From assembly GCA_963824215.1 (NCBI GenBank), contig CAWGOE010000001.1, forward strand, positions 868,001 to 932,000: a stretch of DNA of 64,000 bases, in the 5' to 3' direction. This DNA is from VRUE01 sp963824215. GTDB taxonomy: Bacteria > Actinomycetota > Thermoleophilia > Solirubrobacterales > 70-9. A program made the position numbers and the translations under genes. Below, piece after piece: positions 49,599-58,752 of the stretch. The notes under the pieces were generated by a model. That model did not search any database and had not been told where the DNA came from. It was given only the letters and a program-made list of their open reading frames with translations. The first letter of the stretch is position 1. Every line of letters begins with the position of its first letter.

Positions 49599-50551
49599 TG
49601 CGCCGAAGCCCCCAATTTCACCCGCGGGTCGAGATAGGCGTAAGCGATGTCGACCAGGGTGTTGAAGAGGACGACGAAGAAGGCGCCGAAAAGAACCACC
49701 GTCATCACCGGCGGCAGGTCCTGGTTGAGCAGCGAGTCGTAGGTGTAGAGGCCGATGCCGTCGAGGCTGAAGACCGCTTCGACCAGGATTGCGCCGCCCA
49801 GTAGGGCGCCGAAGTCGAGCCCGAAGAGGGTGACGATCGGGACCAGCGAGTTGCGCAGGACGTGCCGGGTCATCACCTGGCGCTCGCCGAGTCCCTTGGC
49901 CCGCGCCGTTCGCACGTAGTCCTCGTCCATCGCGTCGAGCATGTTGGAGCGCAGCACCCTGCTGTAGAGGCCGATGTAGACGACCGCCAGGGTCACCCAG
50001 GGCAGGAAGAGGTGGTTCGCCCACTCGAACGGGTCTTCGCTCAGGGGGACATAGGCGCCGGAGGGGAAGAGTTCGATCTTGTAGGTGAGGTAGTTGAGGA
50101 AGATCGCCGCCAGCCAGAAGACCGGTATCGAGATGCCGGTGACGGCGACGATCGTCAGCGCCCGGTCGAGCAGGCCCCCGGCCCGTACCGCCGAGAGGTA
50201 GCCGAAGAGAATGCCGAAGAACATCCAGATCACCGCGGCGCCAACGCAGAGCGAGACGGTCGCCGGGACCCCTTCGGCGATCCGTTCGACGACGTTTTCC
50301 CGCCCTTCGTAGGAGATCACGTCGCCGCTGAAGATCTTCCCCATCATCGTCAGGTACTGCTGCGGCAGCGGGTCGTCGAAGCCCCATTCCTCGGTGATGC
50401 TGTCGATTAGCGCCGGCGATGCGTTCCTTCCCGCCATGTTCTGCGCCGGGTCGGAGTTGGGGATCACGTTGAAGATCAGGAAGACGATCACGGAGATCGC
50501 GAAGAGCACCGCCACCATGCCGGCGAGGCGCCTGAGAGCGAAACGGGCCAT
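49595..50551 (-). CDS. Peptide ABC transporter permease (DppB type)
   Basis: A 318-residue inner-membrane permease. N-terminus MARFALRRLAGMVAVLFAIS has the first helix of the DppB family, and the cytoplasmic EAA-like loop reads YVRTARAKGLGERQVMTRHV near residue 213. Six hydrophobic segments. Overlaps the DppC stop by one base (TGATG), and its own stop overlaps the ATPase start. Pairs with DppC to form the channel. Confidence 0.93.
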   Translation of the reverse strand: MARFALRRLAGMVAVLFAISVIVFLIFNVIPNSDPAQNMAGRNASPALIDSITEEWGFDDPLPQQYLTMMGKIFSGDVISYEGRENVVERIAEGVPATVSLCVGAAVIWMFFGILFGYLSAVRAGGLLDRALTIVAVTGISIPVFWLAAIFLNYLTYKIELFPSGAYVPLSEDPFEWANHLFLPWVTLAVVYIGLYSRVLRSNMLDAMDEDYVRTARAKGLGERQVMTRHVLRNSLVPIVTLFGLDFGALLGGAILVEAVFSLDGIGLYTYDSLLNQDLPPVMTVVLFGAFFVVLFNTLVDIAYAYLDPRVKLGASAQ

Positions 50552-51564
50552 CAGACCGCCGTCCCCTCCGGCTCGGGGATGCCCGCGTGCGCCTCGAGCC
50601 GCAGCTTCGATTTCGGGTCGAGGGCGTCGCGCAGGCCGTCACCGACGACGTTGATCGCGAGCACGGTGAGCAGGATCATCGTGCCGGGGATCACGGTCAG
50701 CAGCGGCGCCGTGCTGATCAGCTCGAAACCGCCGCCGATCATCGTCCCCCACGAGGTGTTCGGCGCCTGCACGCCGACCCCGAGGAAGGAGAGGGTCGAC
50801 TCGAGCAGCATGTTGTTGGCGACGCCGAGGGTAAAGAAGACGATCAGGGTCGAGGACAGGTTGGGCAGCAGCTCGCCGAGCATCACCCGCAGCGGCCCGG
50901 CGCCCTGGGCGACCGCCGCCTCGACGAACTCCCTCTCCCGCAGCGAGAGCACCGCCCCGCGAATCGGGCGCGCCATGTAGGGCGTGTAGACGAAGGCGAT
51001 GATCAGGATCGGGATCCAGATCGAGCTGCCCGAGAGGCTGAGTGGGCCGATCTGCAGGCCGCCGACTGCCAGCGCGAGGCCGAGCGCGATTGCCAACAGG
51101 GTCACCGGGAAGGCCCAGATCACGTCCAGCGTGCGCGAGATCACCGCGTCAGCCCAGCCGCGGTAGTACCCGGCGAGGAGCCCGAGGACCGTCGCCAGCA
51201 GCGTGGCGATCAGGGTCGAGACGACGCCGATGAAAAGCGAGACCCGGCCGCCGTACATCAGCCGCACCATCTCGTCGCGGCCGAGGCGGCCGTCGGCGCC
51301 GAGGAAGAACTCGCCACCGGCATCGAAGAAGAGCGGCTCGATCGGCTTGCCTTCGAGGTTGACGACTTCGCGCGCCTCGCCGTCGACCTCGACCTTCTCG
51401 GTCGTGTGGGTCGCGTTGGGACCGGTGTGCGCGACGTGGTCGGCCCAGAGGGGCGCGGCGAGGACGAGGACGACGATCGCAACAAAGAGGGCGCCGAAGG
51501 CGAGGGCAACCCGGTTGCGCCGCAGCCGCCGGTAGGCGAAATACCAGGGGCTGCGGCCCTCCAT
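50551..51564 (-). CDS. Peptide ABC transporter permease (DppC type)
   Basis: A 337-residue permease with an N-terminal helix (VALAFGALFVAIVVLVLAAP), a long extracytoplasmic segment (ATHTTEKVEVDGEAREVVN), and the EAA loop REREFVEAAVAQGAGPLRVM near residue 215. Longer than typical DppC because of that loop. The ATG at 51562-51564 lies one base from the stop of the binding-protein gene. First intact gene of the operon downstream of the damaged binding protein. Confidence 0.92.
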   Translation of the reverse strand: MEGRSPWYFAYRRLRRNRVALAFGALFVAIVVLVLAAPLWADHVAHTGPNATHTTEKVEVDGEAREVVNLEGKPIEPLFFDAGGEFFLGADGRLGRDEMVRLMYGGRVSLFIGVVSTLIATLLATVLGLLAGYYRGWADAVISRTLDVIWAFPVTLLAIALGLALAVGGLQIGPLSLSGSSIWIPILIIAFVYTPYMARPIRGAVLSLREREFVEAAVAQGAGPLRVMLGELLPNLSSTLIVFFTLGVANNMLLESTLSFLGVGVQAPNTSWGTMIGGGFELISTAPLLTVIPGTMILLTVLAINVVGDGLRDALDPKSKLRLEAHAGIPEPEGTAV

Positions 51565-53199
51565 TTACTTGAGCTGGAAGCTGGTCAGGTCCTGGCCCAT
51601 GGTCGGGTTGAAGATCACCTCGTCGAGGTCAATCGCGCTGGAGACGAAGGTCGAGAGCGTGTTGGTGCCGTAGGGAGCCCACGGGGCCTGTTCCATATAT
51701 TCCCGGTCGAGCGCGCCGTATTCGTCTTCCTGCTCGGGTCCGAGCTGTTCTTCGCTGAGCTTGGCGACCTTCGCGTTCAGCTTCGGGTCGTCGATTTTCG
51801 CGAAGTTGCTGTTGTAGATCGGGAGCGATGCTTTCGCCCGAGAGCAGGGGCTGGAAGAAGCCGTTGGGGTTGGGGTAGTCGGGGATCCACGCGGTCCAGC
51901 CAGTGTCCAGGTCAGGCGTCGACGCGTTGCCGATGACCGTGAAGTAGTTGTCCGCGTTGATCGTCTTCAACTTCGCGTTGAAGCCGAGTTTGCCGAGCAC
52001 GTCGCTGAAGTAGGCGCCCGCCTCGTCGTTGGGGCTTTCGTTGATCGTCCAGACGGTGATGTCGCGGTCCGCGGGGTCGGCTTCCTCGATCAGCGCCTTC
52101 GCTTTGGCCATGTCGTAGGGGTAGAGATCGAACTCTTCGTGACCCGGCATGCCCTCGGGCAGGATCTGGTGGCTCGCCGAGAGCGACCCCGCGTAGATCC
52201 GTTCCATCGCCGCACTGTCGACCGCATAGTTGACCGCCTGGCGGACCTCGAGGTCGTCGAAGGGCGGCTCCTGGGTGTTCATCCAGAAGAAGTAGAGATT
52301 GATCGGGTACTCGACCCGGAACTGGGTGCCCTCGTATTTGTCCTTGACTTTGTTGTAGAGGTCGGCGGGCACGATCGTCTGCATCCAGTCCGTCTTGTCC
52401 CGTTCGATTTCGTTGACCTGGGTGGCGCCGTTGCGCACGATCGCGATCTCGATCGTGTCGACGTGGCCGTCGGGAAGGTCGGGCATCGCTTTGCCGTTGG
52501 CCTTCGCCCACTGCGGGTTGCGCTCGATAGGACCAGCCTCGGCCCGGCTCCGACTCGACGATCTCGTAGGGGCCGGTCGCCGGGATGGGGTCGGTGGTCA
52601 TGTTTTTCGCCGGGGTGTCCGCTGGGAGCAGGGCGACAAAGAGCATCGCCAGCTCGTTGGTGAAGGTGCCGCGCGGGCTGGTCAGCTCGATCGTGATCTC
52701 GCCGGTTTTGTCGTCGGTCTCGATGCCGGCGATGCCGCTGGCTTTGCCTTCGGCGAACTCTTCGGCGCCGACGATGCCTTCGTAGAAGGGCGAGCCCGGC
52801 GAGTTCGATCTCGAAGAGGCGCTCGACCGTGGCGGTGAAGTCCGAGGCCCTGACCGGGGTGCCGTCGGAGTACTTGAGGCCCTTGCGCAGCGTCAGCGTG
52901 TAGGTCTTCCTGTCGGTCGCTGATCTCGGGCAGGCTCTCGGCGAGCGCCGGGCACGATCTCGGCGCCCTCGGCGCCGTCGGCGTGCTCGTAGGTCAGCAG
53001 CGGCAGGTAGGTGTTGTACATCGCCAGCCAGCCTTCCTGGCGTGTAGGAGAGGCCTGGGTCGAGGTAGTCGGGGAACGAGGCGTAGCTGCCGGTCAGCGT
53101 GCCGCCCTCTTTGCCGCTGGCGCCACCCCCGCAAGAGGAGAGACTGAGAGCCACCACCACCAGTCCAACAACAGCCAGCACTGCGTGCAGCTTCCTCAC
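51565..53199 (-). pseudogene. Family 5 peptide-binding lipoprotein with six frameshifts
   Basis: The gene begins MRKLHAVLAVVGLVVVAL with a lipobox SLSSC, then GGTLTGSYASFPDYLDPGLS, a classic peptide-binding start. It then changes frame at about 53039, 52950, 52915, 52805, 52530 and 51828; after each shift the next frame carries proper family sequence (QEGWLAMYNTYLPLL; LAESLPEIS; KTYTLTLRKGLKYSDGTPV; NSPGSPFYEGIVGAEEF; IERNPQWAKANGKAM; IYNSNFAKIDDPKLN), ending FQLK-TAA at 51565. Neighbouring permeases are intact, so either local assembly error or recent decay. If repaired it is about 540 residues and would deliver peptides to the DppBC-ATPase complex. Confidence 0.85.
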
Positions 53200-53200
53200 G

Positions 53201-54503
53201 TCACGACCTCCGATTTAGACTGGGCAGGGCCTCTGCGGGAATTAACTCCACCATAATCTCGTCGGCGGCGTCAACGCTCCCTGGACGTTCCTTTCCCTGC
53301 TCTAGAGGCCAATTCCTCCCCAGGACCAGGGCCGAGGCCACGGCGATGATCAACACGCCCACTCCCGCAACCGCGTAGGCGGCGCGCGGGCTCCACTGGG
53401 ATGCGATCAGGCCGCCGAGCAGAAAGCCGACACCGGGGGTCGCCGAGGCGCACGATTCGAGCGTGCCGAGCACGCGTGCCTGCATTCCGGGCGAGGTCAG
53501 CTCCTGCACGGCGCTGACCATCGCGACCCACTGGACGCCATTGCCGGCGCCGCCGACGACCGCGGCCGCACAGGCGACCGCGAGGGTCTGCGCGGCCGCC
53601 TGCCCGAGGTAGCCGGCGCCGATCGCCAAGGTGCTGAAGAAGAGGAGGTGGGGTAGCGGCGCGCGCCGCATCGTGGCGAATACGACGCTGCCCAGGATCA
53701 TGCCGACGCCCCAGCCAGCCAAACAGCAGCCCGTAGCCGATGTCGCCCACCCCCAGCGACTCCTTGGCGTAGACCACCACGACGGGCACGACGGCCGAGA
53801 AGAAGATCAGCGCCCCGGACTCCGCCGCGATCAGTCGCCGCAGCGTCGGGTTGCTGCGGATGTAGCCGAGGCCGGCGCGCACCTGCTCGCGCAGGGTTCC
53901 CTCCTCCGGCTCCGCGTGGGGCAACGGCCTTGCCGTGAGCACGATGCAGGCGATCAGGTAGAAGGACACCGCGTTGAACAGCAGCGCCGATTGGACGCCG
54001 AAGGCCGCGACGACGACGCCGGCCAGCGCCGGGCCAACTGCGGCGCCGCCGGTGAAGGCGACGTTGAGGACGGCATTGCCCGCCCGCAGCTCGCCGTGCG
54101 GCTCGAGCATCGTCGCGGTCGTCGCCCGAGTTAGGGTCTTCCCCGTCAGGGCGAGGGCGCCGTCGAGGGCCGAGACGGCGACGATCGCGGGCAGGGAGAA
54201 GTTTCCGGCAAGCAATGCCAGGACGCCAAAAGCGGCTGCCTCGACGGCGTAGATCGCCGGCAGCGCGAAGCGCGGCGGTGGCCGCTCCAAGCGGGCGACG
54301 AAGAACGGGGTCAACAGGGCCGGCAGAAAGCCCGTCCCCAGGAAGAGCAGGGTGGTCGCCAGGGCGCTGTCGGTGAGTTCGAAGACGAGCACCGAGAGGG
54401 CGACGATGCCGAGCCAATCGCCCATCTCGTTGACCGCGTAGGAGATCGCGAGGCGCCGGAAGGGGCTCCGTCGCAATGGGTCTCTTAGGCGTGAATTACC
54501 CAT
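53201..54503 (-). CDS. MFS exporter with one frameshift
   Basis: A major facilitator of the MFS_3 (enterobactin exporter/macrolide efflux) kind: FRRLAISYAVNEMGDWLGIV near the N-terminus, GFLPALLTPFFVARLERPPP, NPTLRRLIAAESGALIFFSA. Around 53717 the frame fails in GYGLLFGWLG and the next frame continues AGWGVGMILGSVVFATMRRA through to LNRRS at 53201. The whole product would be about 433 residues with 12 helices. Either one indel error or a disrupted gene. Unknown substrate; starts at ATG 54503 beside a repeat-rich non-coding region. Confidence 0.85.
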
Positions 54504-54986
54504 TTCTCACTACAAGTCCTACAACGTTTATGCACAACTTTCCGTGCAGATGCACAAGTTTTCCGCAGGTTGTGGTACAAACTTGCCAGCAGATCAAGAG
54601 ATTCCTCGCGGCAACTTGTGCGGGATCAAGCTATCCGGGCTTCGACGAAGGGATATGGACATGGTCTTCAAGCGATAAGGACTTCGATACGAACACAGCA
54701 CTTCATTTGAGTGCTGCATGAGATTTACAAAGGACGCCCCTGGGGCGTCCTTTGCTTTTTTCGGCCCAGGAGCTTTTTCGGCCCAGGAGGCCCAGGCCCG
54801 CTATTTGCGAGAAATGCAAGGTATTGGCCAGGTGATCCATGTCGCTTGCCCGCTGCATTTCAAAGGTTTACCTTGGATACGCAAGTTGCTGTCGTCGCGA
54901 GTTTTGGCCCCAGTCGCAGGAATCGCTGGTCGAGTGCGAAACCTGATGGACTGAGCCGCTCCGCGGCGGTAGGTCAGGTGCGATCC
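54504..54986. other. Low-GC non-coding region with repeats, hairpin and terminator
   Basis: 483 bp without a convincing gene. Contents: two direct repeats TGCACAACTTTCCG (54531-54544) and TGCACAAGTTTTCCG (54551-54565), further GCACAA/TTGTGC half-sites (GGTTGTGG near 54567, CAACTTGTGC near 54619), a hairpin CAGCACT-tcatttg-AGTGCTG (54696-54716), and a Rho-independent terminator at 54729-54761. Likely a small RNA gene or a leader with attenuation ahead of the HD-GYP gene. Short ORFs here (81 and 78 residues) have no family-like features. Confidence 0.6.
54729..54761 (+). terminator. Rho-independent terminator
   Basis: AAAGGACGCCCC-T-GGGGCGTCCTTT followed by GCTTTTTT. The stem is 9 GC-rich pairs plus flanking A-T pairs. 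It is the clearest intrinsic terminator in the window, and no plus-strand protein gene precedes it, so it probably ends a non-coding transcript or attenuates the HD-GYP gene. Confidence 0.85.
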
Positions 54987-56393
54987 ATGCAGAACGAGCG
55001 ACCCACCAGGTTTACGACCACGATCCTGGCGATTGCCTTCGCCGGGATGGTCGCTGTGGCCGTCTGGGAGGCGCCGAAGGCGAATTGGGACTGGGAACTC
55101 TTCGCGACGCTACTGGCGTTCTCTGCCTTCAGCGACGTGATGTCGATCGAAACCGAATCGCGCCTCAAGATCTCCGCCAACTTCCTTGCGTTGATCACCG
55201 CCATCGTCTTCCTGGGCGGGACGCCGGCGGCGTTGATCGGGGTGATCTCGATCATGATCGGCTGGATCCGCTATCGGGAAAGCTTCAGCGACCTGCTGGT
55301 CAACGTGTTGACCTTCATGACCTTCCCGTTGCTGGTCGGCGTCGCCTTCCATGGGCTCGTCGACGCGACCCAGACCACCACGGACGACCTTGCCTTCTAC
55401 GTCTTCGTCTTCGGCGCCTTCACCTGCGGGATCCTGATGAATTTCGTGATGATCGGCGGCTACACCAGCTACGTCGAGCGCAGCCCCTTCATCCCGAAGA
55501 TCCGCACGGTGATGATCCCGCTGCTCCCCTCGGAGCTCGCGGCGGCGCTGATGGCGGTCGGGGTTGCATTCATCTACGTGCAGATCGGGCTCGCCGGGGT
55601 CGCCTTCTTCGGCATCGTGCTCGTCACCTTCCAGTACCTGCTCGGAGCATTGCTCAAGTCGCAGGAACGCGCCCGTGAGCTCGAGGTGCGGACCAACCAG
55701 CTGGCCAGCTTCCAGGTCGGGATGTTGAGCGCGCTGCTGCGCACGCTCGACCTGCGGGATCAGATGACCGCCCGGCACAGCGCCGCCGTCGCTCGCTACT
55801 CGCGGGCGATCGCCCAGAAGGCGGGCTTCTCCAAACGCGAGGAGGAGCTGGTCCACATCGCCGCGCTGCTGCACGACATCGGCAAGTTCATCCTCCCCGA
55901 CCGGATCCTGAAGGCGAACGTGCCGCTGACTGACGAAGACTGGATGCTGATCCGGCGCCACCCGCAGCAGGGTGCCCGCGTCGTCTCCTCGCTCGACGGC
56001 TACGGCCCGGTGGCCGACATCATCCTCGCCCACCACGAGCGGATCGACGGCAAAGGCTATCCGCGCGGCCTCGAAGGCGACGAAATTCCCGAGCTGGCGC
56101 GGATCATCTCGGTCGCCGACACCTATGACGTGATGACCGCGCGCGACTCCTACCGCACGCCGACCTCGAGCTACGAGGCGATTCAGGAGTTGCGGCGGGT
56201 GGCCGGCAAACAGCTCGACGCCCGTTTCGTCGAGGTCTTCGTCGAGCTGCTCGAGGGCAAGGACGTCTCCTTCCGCCACGGCGAGGAGGCCGACTTCGAG
56301 CGCGAGCTGTCGCTGGAAGCGCGGATCGCCGAGACCGCCAGCCCCGGTGTCGACGCGGGTCGCTTCCAGGTCTCCGGCGTCAGCTCCGGCTGA
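54987..56393 (+). CDS. Membrane HD-GYP c-di-GMP phosphodiesterase
   Basis: A 468-residue protein. Residues about 10-225 are seven or eight membrane helices of a MASE-like sensor, followed by a short coiled linker (LLKSQERARELEVRTNQLAS) and an HD-GYP domain: ARHSAAVARYSRAIAQKAGF, LLHDIGKFILPD near residue 293, HHERIDGKGYPRGLEG near 348, and ADTYDVMTA near 375. HD-GYP enzymes hydrolyse c-di-GMP to pGpG/GMP. ATG 54987 is chosen as the first start giving a normal N-terminal helix. Could lower the signal that activates the PilZ synthase at 17462. Confidence 0.93.
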   Translation: MQNERPTRFTTTILAIAFAGMVAVAVWEAPKANWDWELFATLLAFSAFSDVMSIETESRLKISANFLALITAIVFLGGTPAALIGVISIMIGWIRYRESFSDLLVNVLTFMTFPLLVGVAFHGLVDATQTTTDDLAFYVFVFGAFTCGILMNFVMIGGYTSYVERSPFIPKIRTVMIPLLPSELAAALMAVGVAFIYVQIGLAGVAFFGIVLVTFQYLLGALLKSQERARELEVRTNQLASFQVGMLSALLRTLDLRDQMTARHSAAVARYSRAIAQKAGFSKREEELVHIAALLHDIGKFILPDRILKANVPLTDEDWMLIRRHPQQGARVVSSLDGYGPVADIILAHHERIDGKGYPRGLEGDEIPELARIISVADTYDVMTARDSYRTPTSSYEAIQELRRVAGKQLDARFVEVFVELLEGKDVSFRHGEEADFERELSLEARIAETASPGVDAGRFQVSGVSSG

Positions 56394-56422
56394 ACGACCC
56401 CAGGGCGATACGGTTGACGCTC

Positions 56423-57457
56423 ATGCGCGCAGTCACCTTCCAGGCGCCCGGCGAGGTGCGGATCGAGGAGAAGCCCGAGCCCGAGCTGATCGCCGCTGAC
56501 GACGCCGTGGTGCGGGTTGAGGCGAGCGGGATCTGCGGCTCCGATCTGCACATCTTCCACGGGCGGGTCCCGGTTGAGCCGGGCTTCACGATCGGCCACG
56601 AGTTTGTCGGCACGGTGCTCGCCGCCGGGCCCGATGTCGAGCGCGTCGCCGTCGGCGACCGCGTGCTCGGTTGTTTCCACACCGCCTGTGCAACCTGCTC
56701 TGCCTGCCTGCGCAGCGACTACCACCGCTGCGAGCGCCAGCGCACCTTCGGTCACGGCTCCCACCTGGGCGATCTGCAGGGCGCCCAGGCCGAGCAGCTG
56801 CTGGTCCCGCGCGCCAACCTGACTCTGCGCAGGGTGCCGGAGGGAATGTCGGACGAGGTGGCGCTGTTTGCCGGCGACGTGATGGGCACCGGCTACCACG
56901 CCATCGCCCACGCCGGCCTGCGGGCCGGCGACACGGTCGCCGTGCTCGGTCTCGGCCCGGTCGGGCTCTGCGCGGTGCAGGCGGCGCTGGCGGGCGGTGC
57001 GAGCAGGGTCTTCGCGGTCGACTCGGTGCAGGCGCGGCTGGAGATGGCGAAGCGCTTCGGCGCCGTGTCGCTCCACCTCGTCGAGGACGAGCCGAAGCGC
57101 GCCGTGCGCGCCGCAACGGCTGGCGCTGGCGTCGACGTGGTCGTCGACGCGGTTGGCGATCCGGGGCCGTTGGCTATGGCGGTCAGCCTTGCCCGCGATG
57201 CCGGCACCGTGTCCGGTATTGGCGCCTACGCCGGCAAGGGCGAGGTTCCCCTCGGTCTCGCTTGGCTCAAGGGCCTGACCCTGCGGCTCGGGCTCGCCAA
57301 CGTGATCGCCCATGTCGACCGCGTGCTCGGCCTGCTCGAGGCCGGCAAGCTTGATCCCTCGCCGCTCGTCACCCACCACATGAAGCTCGATCAGGCGGCC
57401 GAGGCCTACGAGCTCTACGACAACCGCGAGGCGCTGAAGATTGTCCTGACGCCCTGA
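56423..57457 (+). CDS. Zinc-dependent alcohol dehydrogenase (MDR superfamily)
   Basis: A 344-residue medium-chain dehydrogenase. The catalytic zinc site is GICGSDLH near residue 37 and GHEFVG near 58; the structural zinc Cys set is CFHTACATCSACLRSDYHRC near residues 83-102; the NAD-binding loop is VLGLGPVGLCAVQAAL near 175. Resembles sorbitol/threonine dehydrogenase-like and formaldehyde dehydrogenase-like enzymes. Substrate not assigned. ATG 56423 is preferred to a TTG nine bases upstream. Confidence 0.91.
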   Translation: MRAVTFQAPGEVRIEEKPEPELIAADDAVVRVEASGICGSDLHIFHGRVPVEPGFTIGHEFVGTVLAAGPDVERVAVGDRVLGCFHTACATCSACLRSDYHRCERQRTFGHGSHLGDLQGAQAEQLLVPRANLTLRRVPEGMSDEVALFAGDVMGTGYHAIAHAGLRAGDTVAVLGLGPVGLCAVQAALAGGASRVFAVDSVQARLEMAKRFGAVSLHLVEDEPKRAVRAATAGAGVDVVVDAVGDPGPLAMAVSLARDAGTVSGIGAYAGKGEVPLGLAWLKGLTLRLGLANVIAHVDRVLGLLEAGKLDPSPLVTHHMKLDQAAEAYELYDNREALKIVLTP

Positions 57458-57522
57458 GAGTCCTTCCGGAATTTCCGGGCGCCCAGTTTGAGAAATCGGG
57501 CGTTTCTCTCTACATTTGAGCG

Positions 57523-57987
57523 GTGGTGCGGGTGAGGCGCCCTGCTTTTGCAGTGGCAATCGTCGTCCTGGGCGCGCTGCTCTTCAGCAGTGGCGCCCAG
57601 GCGTGCTCTTGCCTGGAGCTGGCCCCGCGGGCTGCGCTCCGTCAAGCGGATGCAGCGGTCGTCGGCACCCTGGTCGAGGTGGTTGTCGATCAGCAAAGGG
57701 CCGAGTACCACTACCGGGTTCAGCGTGTCTACAAAGGACCCAATGCAATGCGGCCGGGCCGGGAGATCTCCGTGAACAGTGCCGCGAATGGCGCCGCCTG
57801 CGGCCTGCCGCCGACCGTGGGGCGCCGCTACGGCCTCTACCTCGGCCGCCGGTCCGACGGCTGGCATGGGAGTCTGTGCGGCCTGTTCGATCCGGCCGAG
57901 ATGGCAGCCGTCGCTCGTATCGGCGTCTATCGCAACGATAATCTCGGTACCGCTGCGGCCTCTTCCACGGCCGACTGTGCCATTTGA
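57523..57987 (+). CDS. Secreted TIMP/NTR-like domain protein
   Basis: A 154-residue exported protein. A signal (FAVAIVVLGALLFSSGAQA) is followed directly by CSCLELAPRAALRQADAAVV, then YHYRVQRVYKGP and GLPPTVGRRYGLYLG. Cys-x-Cys at the mature N-terminus and the OB-like pattern resemble TIMP/netrin-type bacterial domains, which bind proteases in animals; the bacterial role is unknown. Ends 33 bp before the GntR gene. Confidence 0.78.
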   Translation: MVRVRRPAFAVAIVVLGALLFSSGAQACSCLELAPRAALRQADAAVVGTLVEVVVDQQRAEYHYRVQRVYKGPNAMRPGREISVNSAANGAACGLPPTVGRRYGLYLGRRSDGWHGSLCGLFDPAEMAAVARIGVYRNDNLGTAAASSTADCAI

Positions 57988-58014
57988 CTAACACAGTACG
58001 ACGGCTTACTGTGT
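57984..58014 (+). promoter_or_regulatory. Promoter with overlapping operator for GntR gene
   Basis: TTGACT (57984-57989), 17 bp spacer, TACTGT (58007-58012): the best sigma-70 promoter in the window. The inverted repeat ACACAGTA (57991-57998) / TACTGTGT (58007-58014) with 8-bp spacer lies in the spacer and over the -10, as expected for a repressor. Transcription would start at or near ATG 58021. Confidence 0.85.
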
Positions 58015-58020
58015 GGTTTG

Positions 58021-58752
58021 ATGGCACAGCAGCCAGCCCGTGAGGCGAACCCCTTCGCGATCGATCCCAGCGACGAGCTTCCGGTCGGTCTGCAGCTGAC
58101 CTGGCGCCTGCGGGCGCTGATTGCCACTGGTCGCCTTGCCTCTGGCGGGCGGCTACCCAGCTTTCGGCGCCTCTCCGAGTGGGCCGGGGTCAACGTCAAC
58201 ACGGTACGCGCGGTTTACGCCGGACTCGAGCGGGAGGGGCTGGTGGTCAGCCGTCAGGGCCAAGGCACTTTCGTCGCCGAGGGGATCGAGGCAGCGGCGC
58301 AGCTGGAGGAGATTGCGACCGACGCTCTGCGCCGTGCTCAAGAGGCTGGCCTCAGCCCTCGGGAGCTGGCGATCGTCGCCTCGGCCTGCGCCAGCATGCC
58401 GGGGGCGCTCGATGATCTTCCATCGACGCCGCCGGCCCCCTTGCCCGACCTGGCTGAGGAGAGCGAGGTAATCGAGGTGCGCAAGGAGCTGCGGCGTCAG
58501 ATAGCCCGGCTCGAGGCCGAGCTCGCCGCCTATCCGCGCGACCTCCCCCGTGATCTGCCGACGGCGCCGCGCCGCGCCGCCGCCCATGTAGCCGGAGTCG
58601 AGGAGCTGGAGCAGACGCGGGACACGCTGATCGCCCAGCTCTCGGTGGCGCAGCAGGCAGCCGAGCAGCGGGCGCGACAGGCGGGACGCGAAAGGGCGCA
58701 GGGAGCCAGTCCTCTCGAGCAGGCGATGAGCTGGTGGCGGCACAAGCTGTAG
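58021..58752 (+). CDS. GntR-family regulator (YtrA-like), probably autoregulated
   Basis: A 243-residue regulator with a GntR winged helix near residues 22-85: PVGLQLTWRLRALIATGRLA, LPSFRRLSEWAGVNVNTVRA and GLEREGLVVSRQGQGTFV. The C-terminal part is an alpha-helical, coiled-coil-like region (EVRKELRRQIARLEAELAAY) without the FCD or UTRA pattern, so nearest to the YtrA group. ATG 58021 is 8 nt from the -10. Overlaps the first YrbE permease by 19 bp and probably controls it. Confidence 0.88.
   Translation: MAQQPAREANPFAIDPSDELPVGLQLTWRLRALIATGRLASGGRLPSFRRLSEWAGVNVNTVRAVYAGLEREGLVVSRQGQGTFVAEGIEAAAQLEEIATDALRRAQEAGLSPRELAIVASACASMPGALDDLPSTPPAPLPDLAEESEVIEVRKELRRQIARLEAELAAYPRDLPRDLPTAPRRAAAHVAGVEELEQTRDTLIAQLSVAQQAAEQRARQAGRERAQGASPLEQAMSWWRHKL

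Noticed and set aside
54476..54954. Short plus-strand ORFs (81 and 78 codons) before the HD-GYP gene
   Set aside because: They span the direct repeats and the intrinsic terminator, lack RBS and family features; a non-coding reading fits better.
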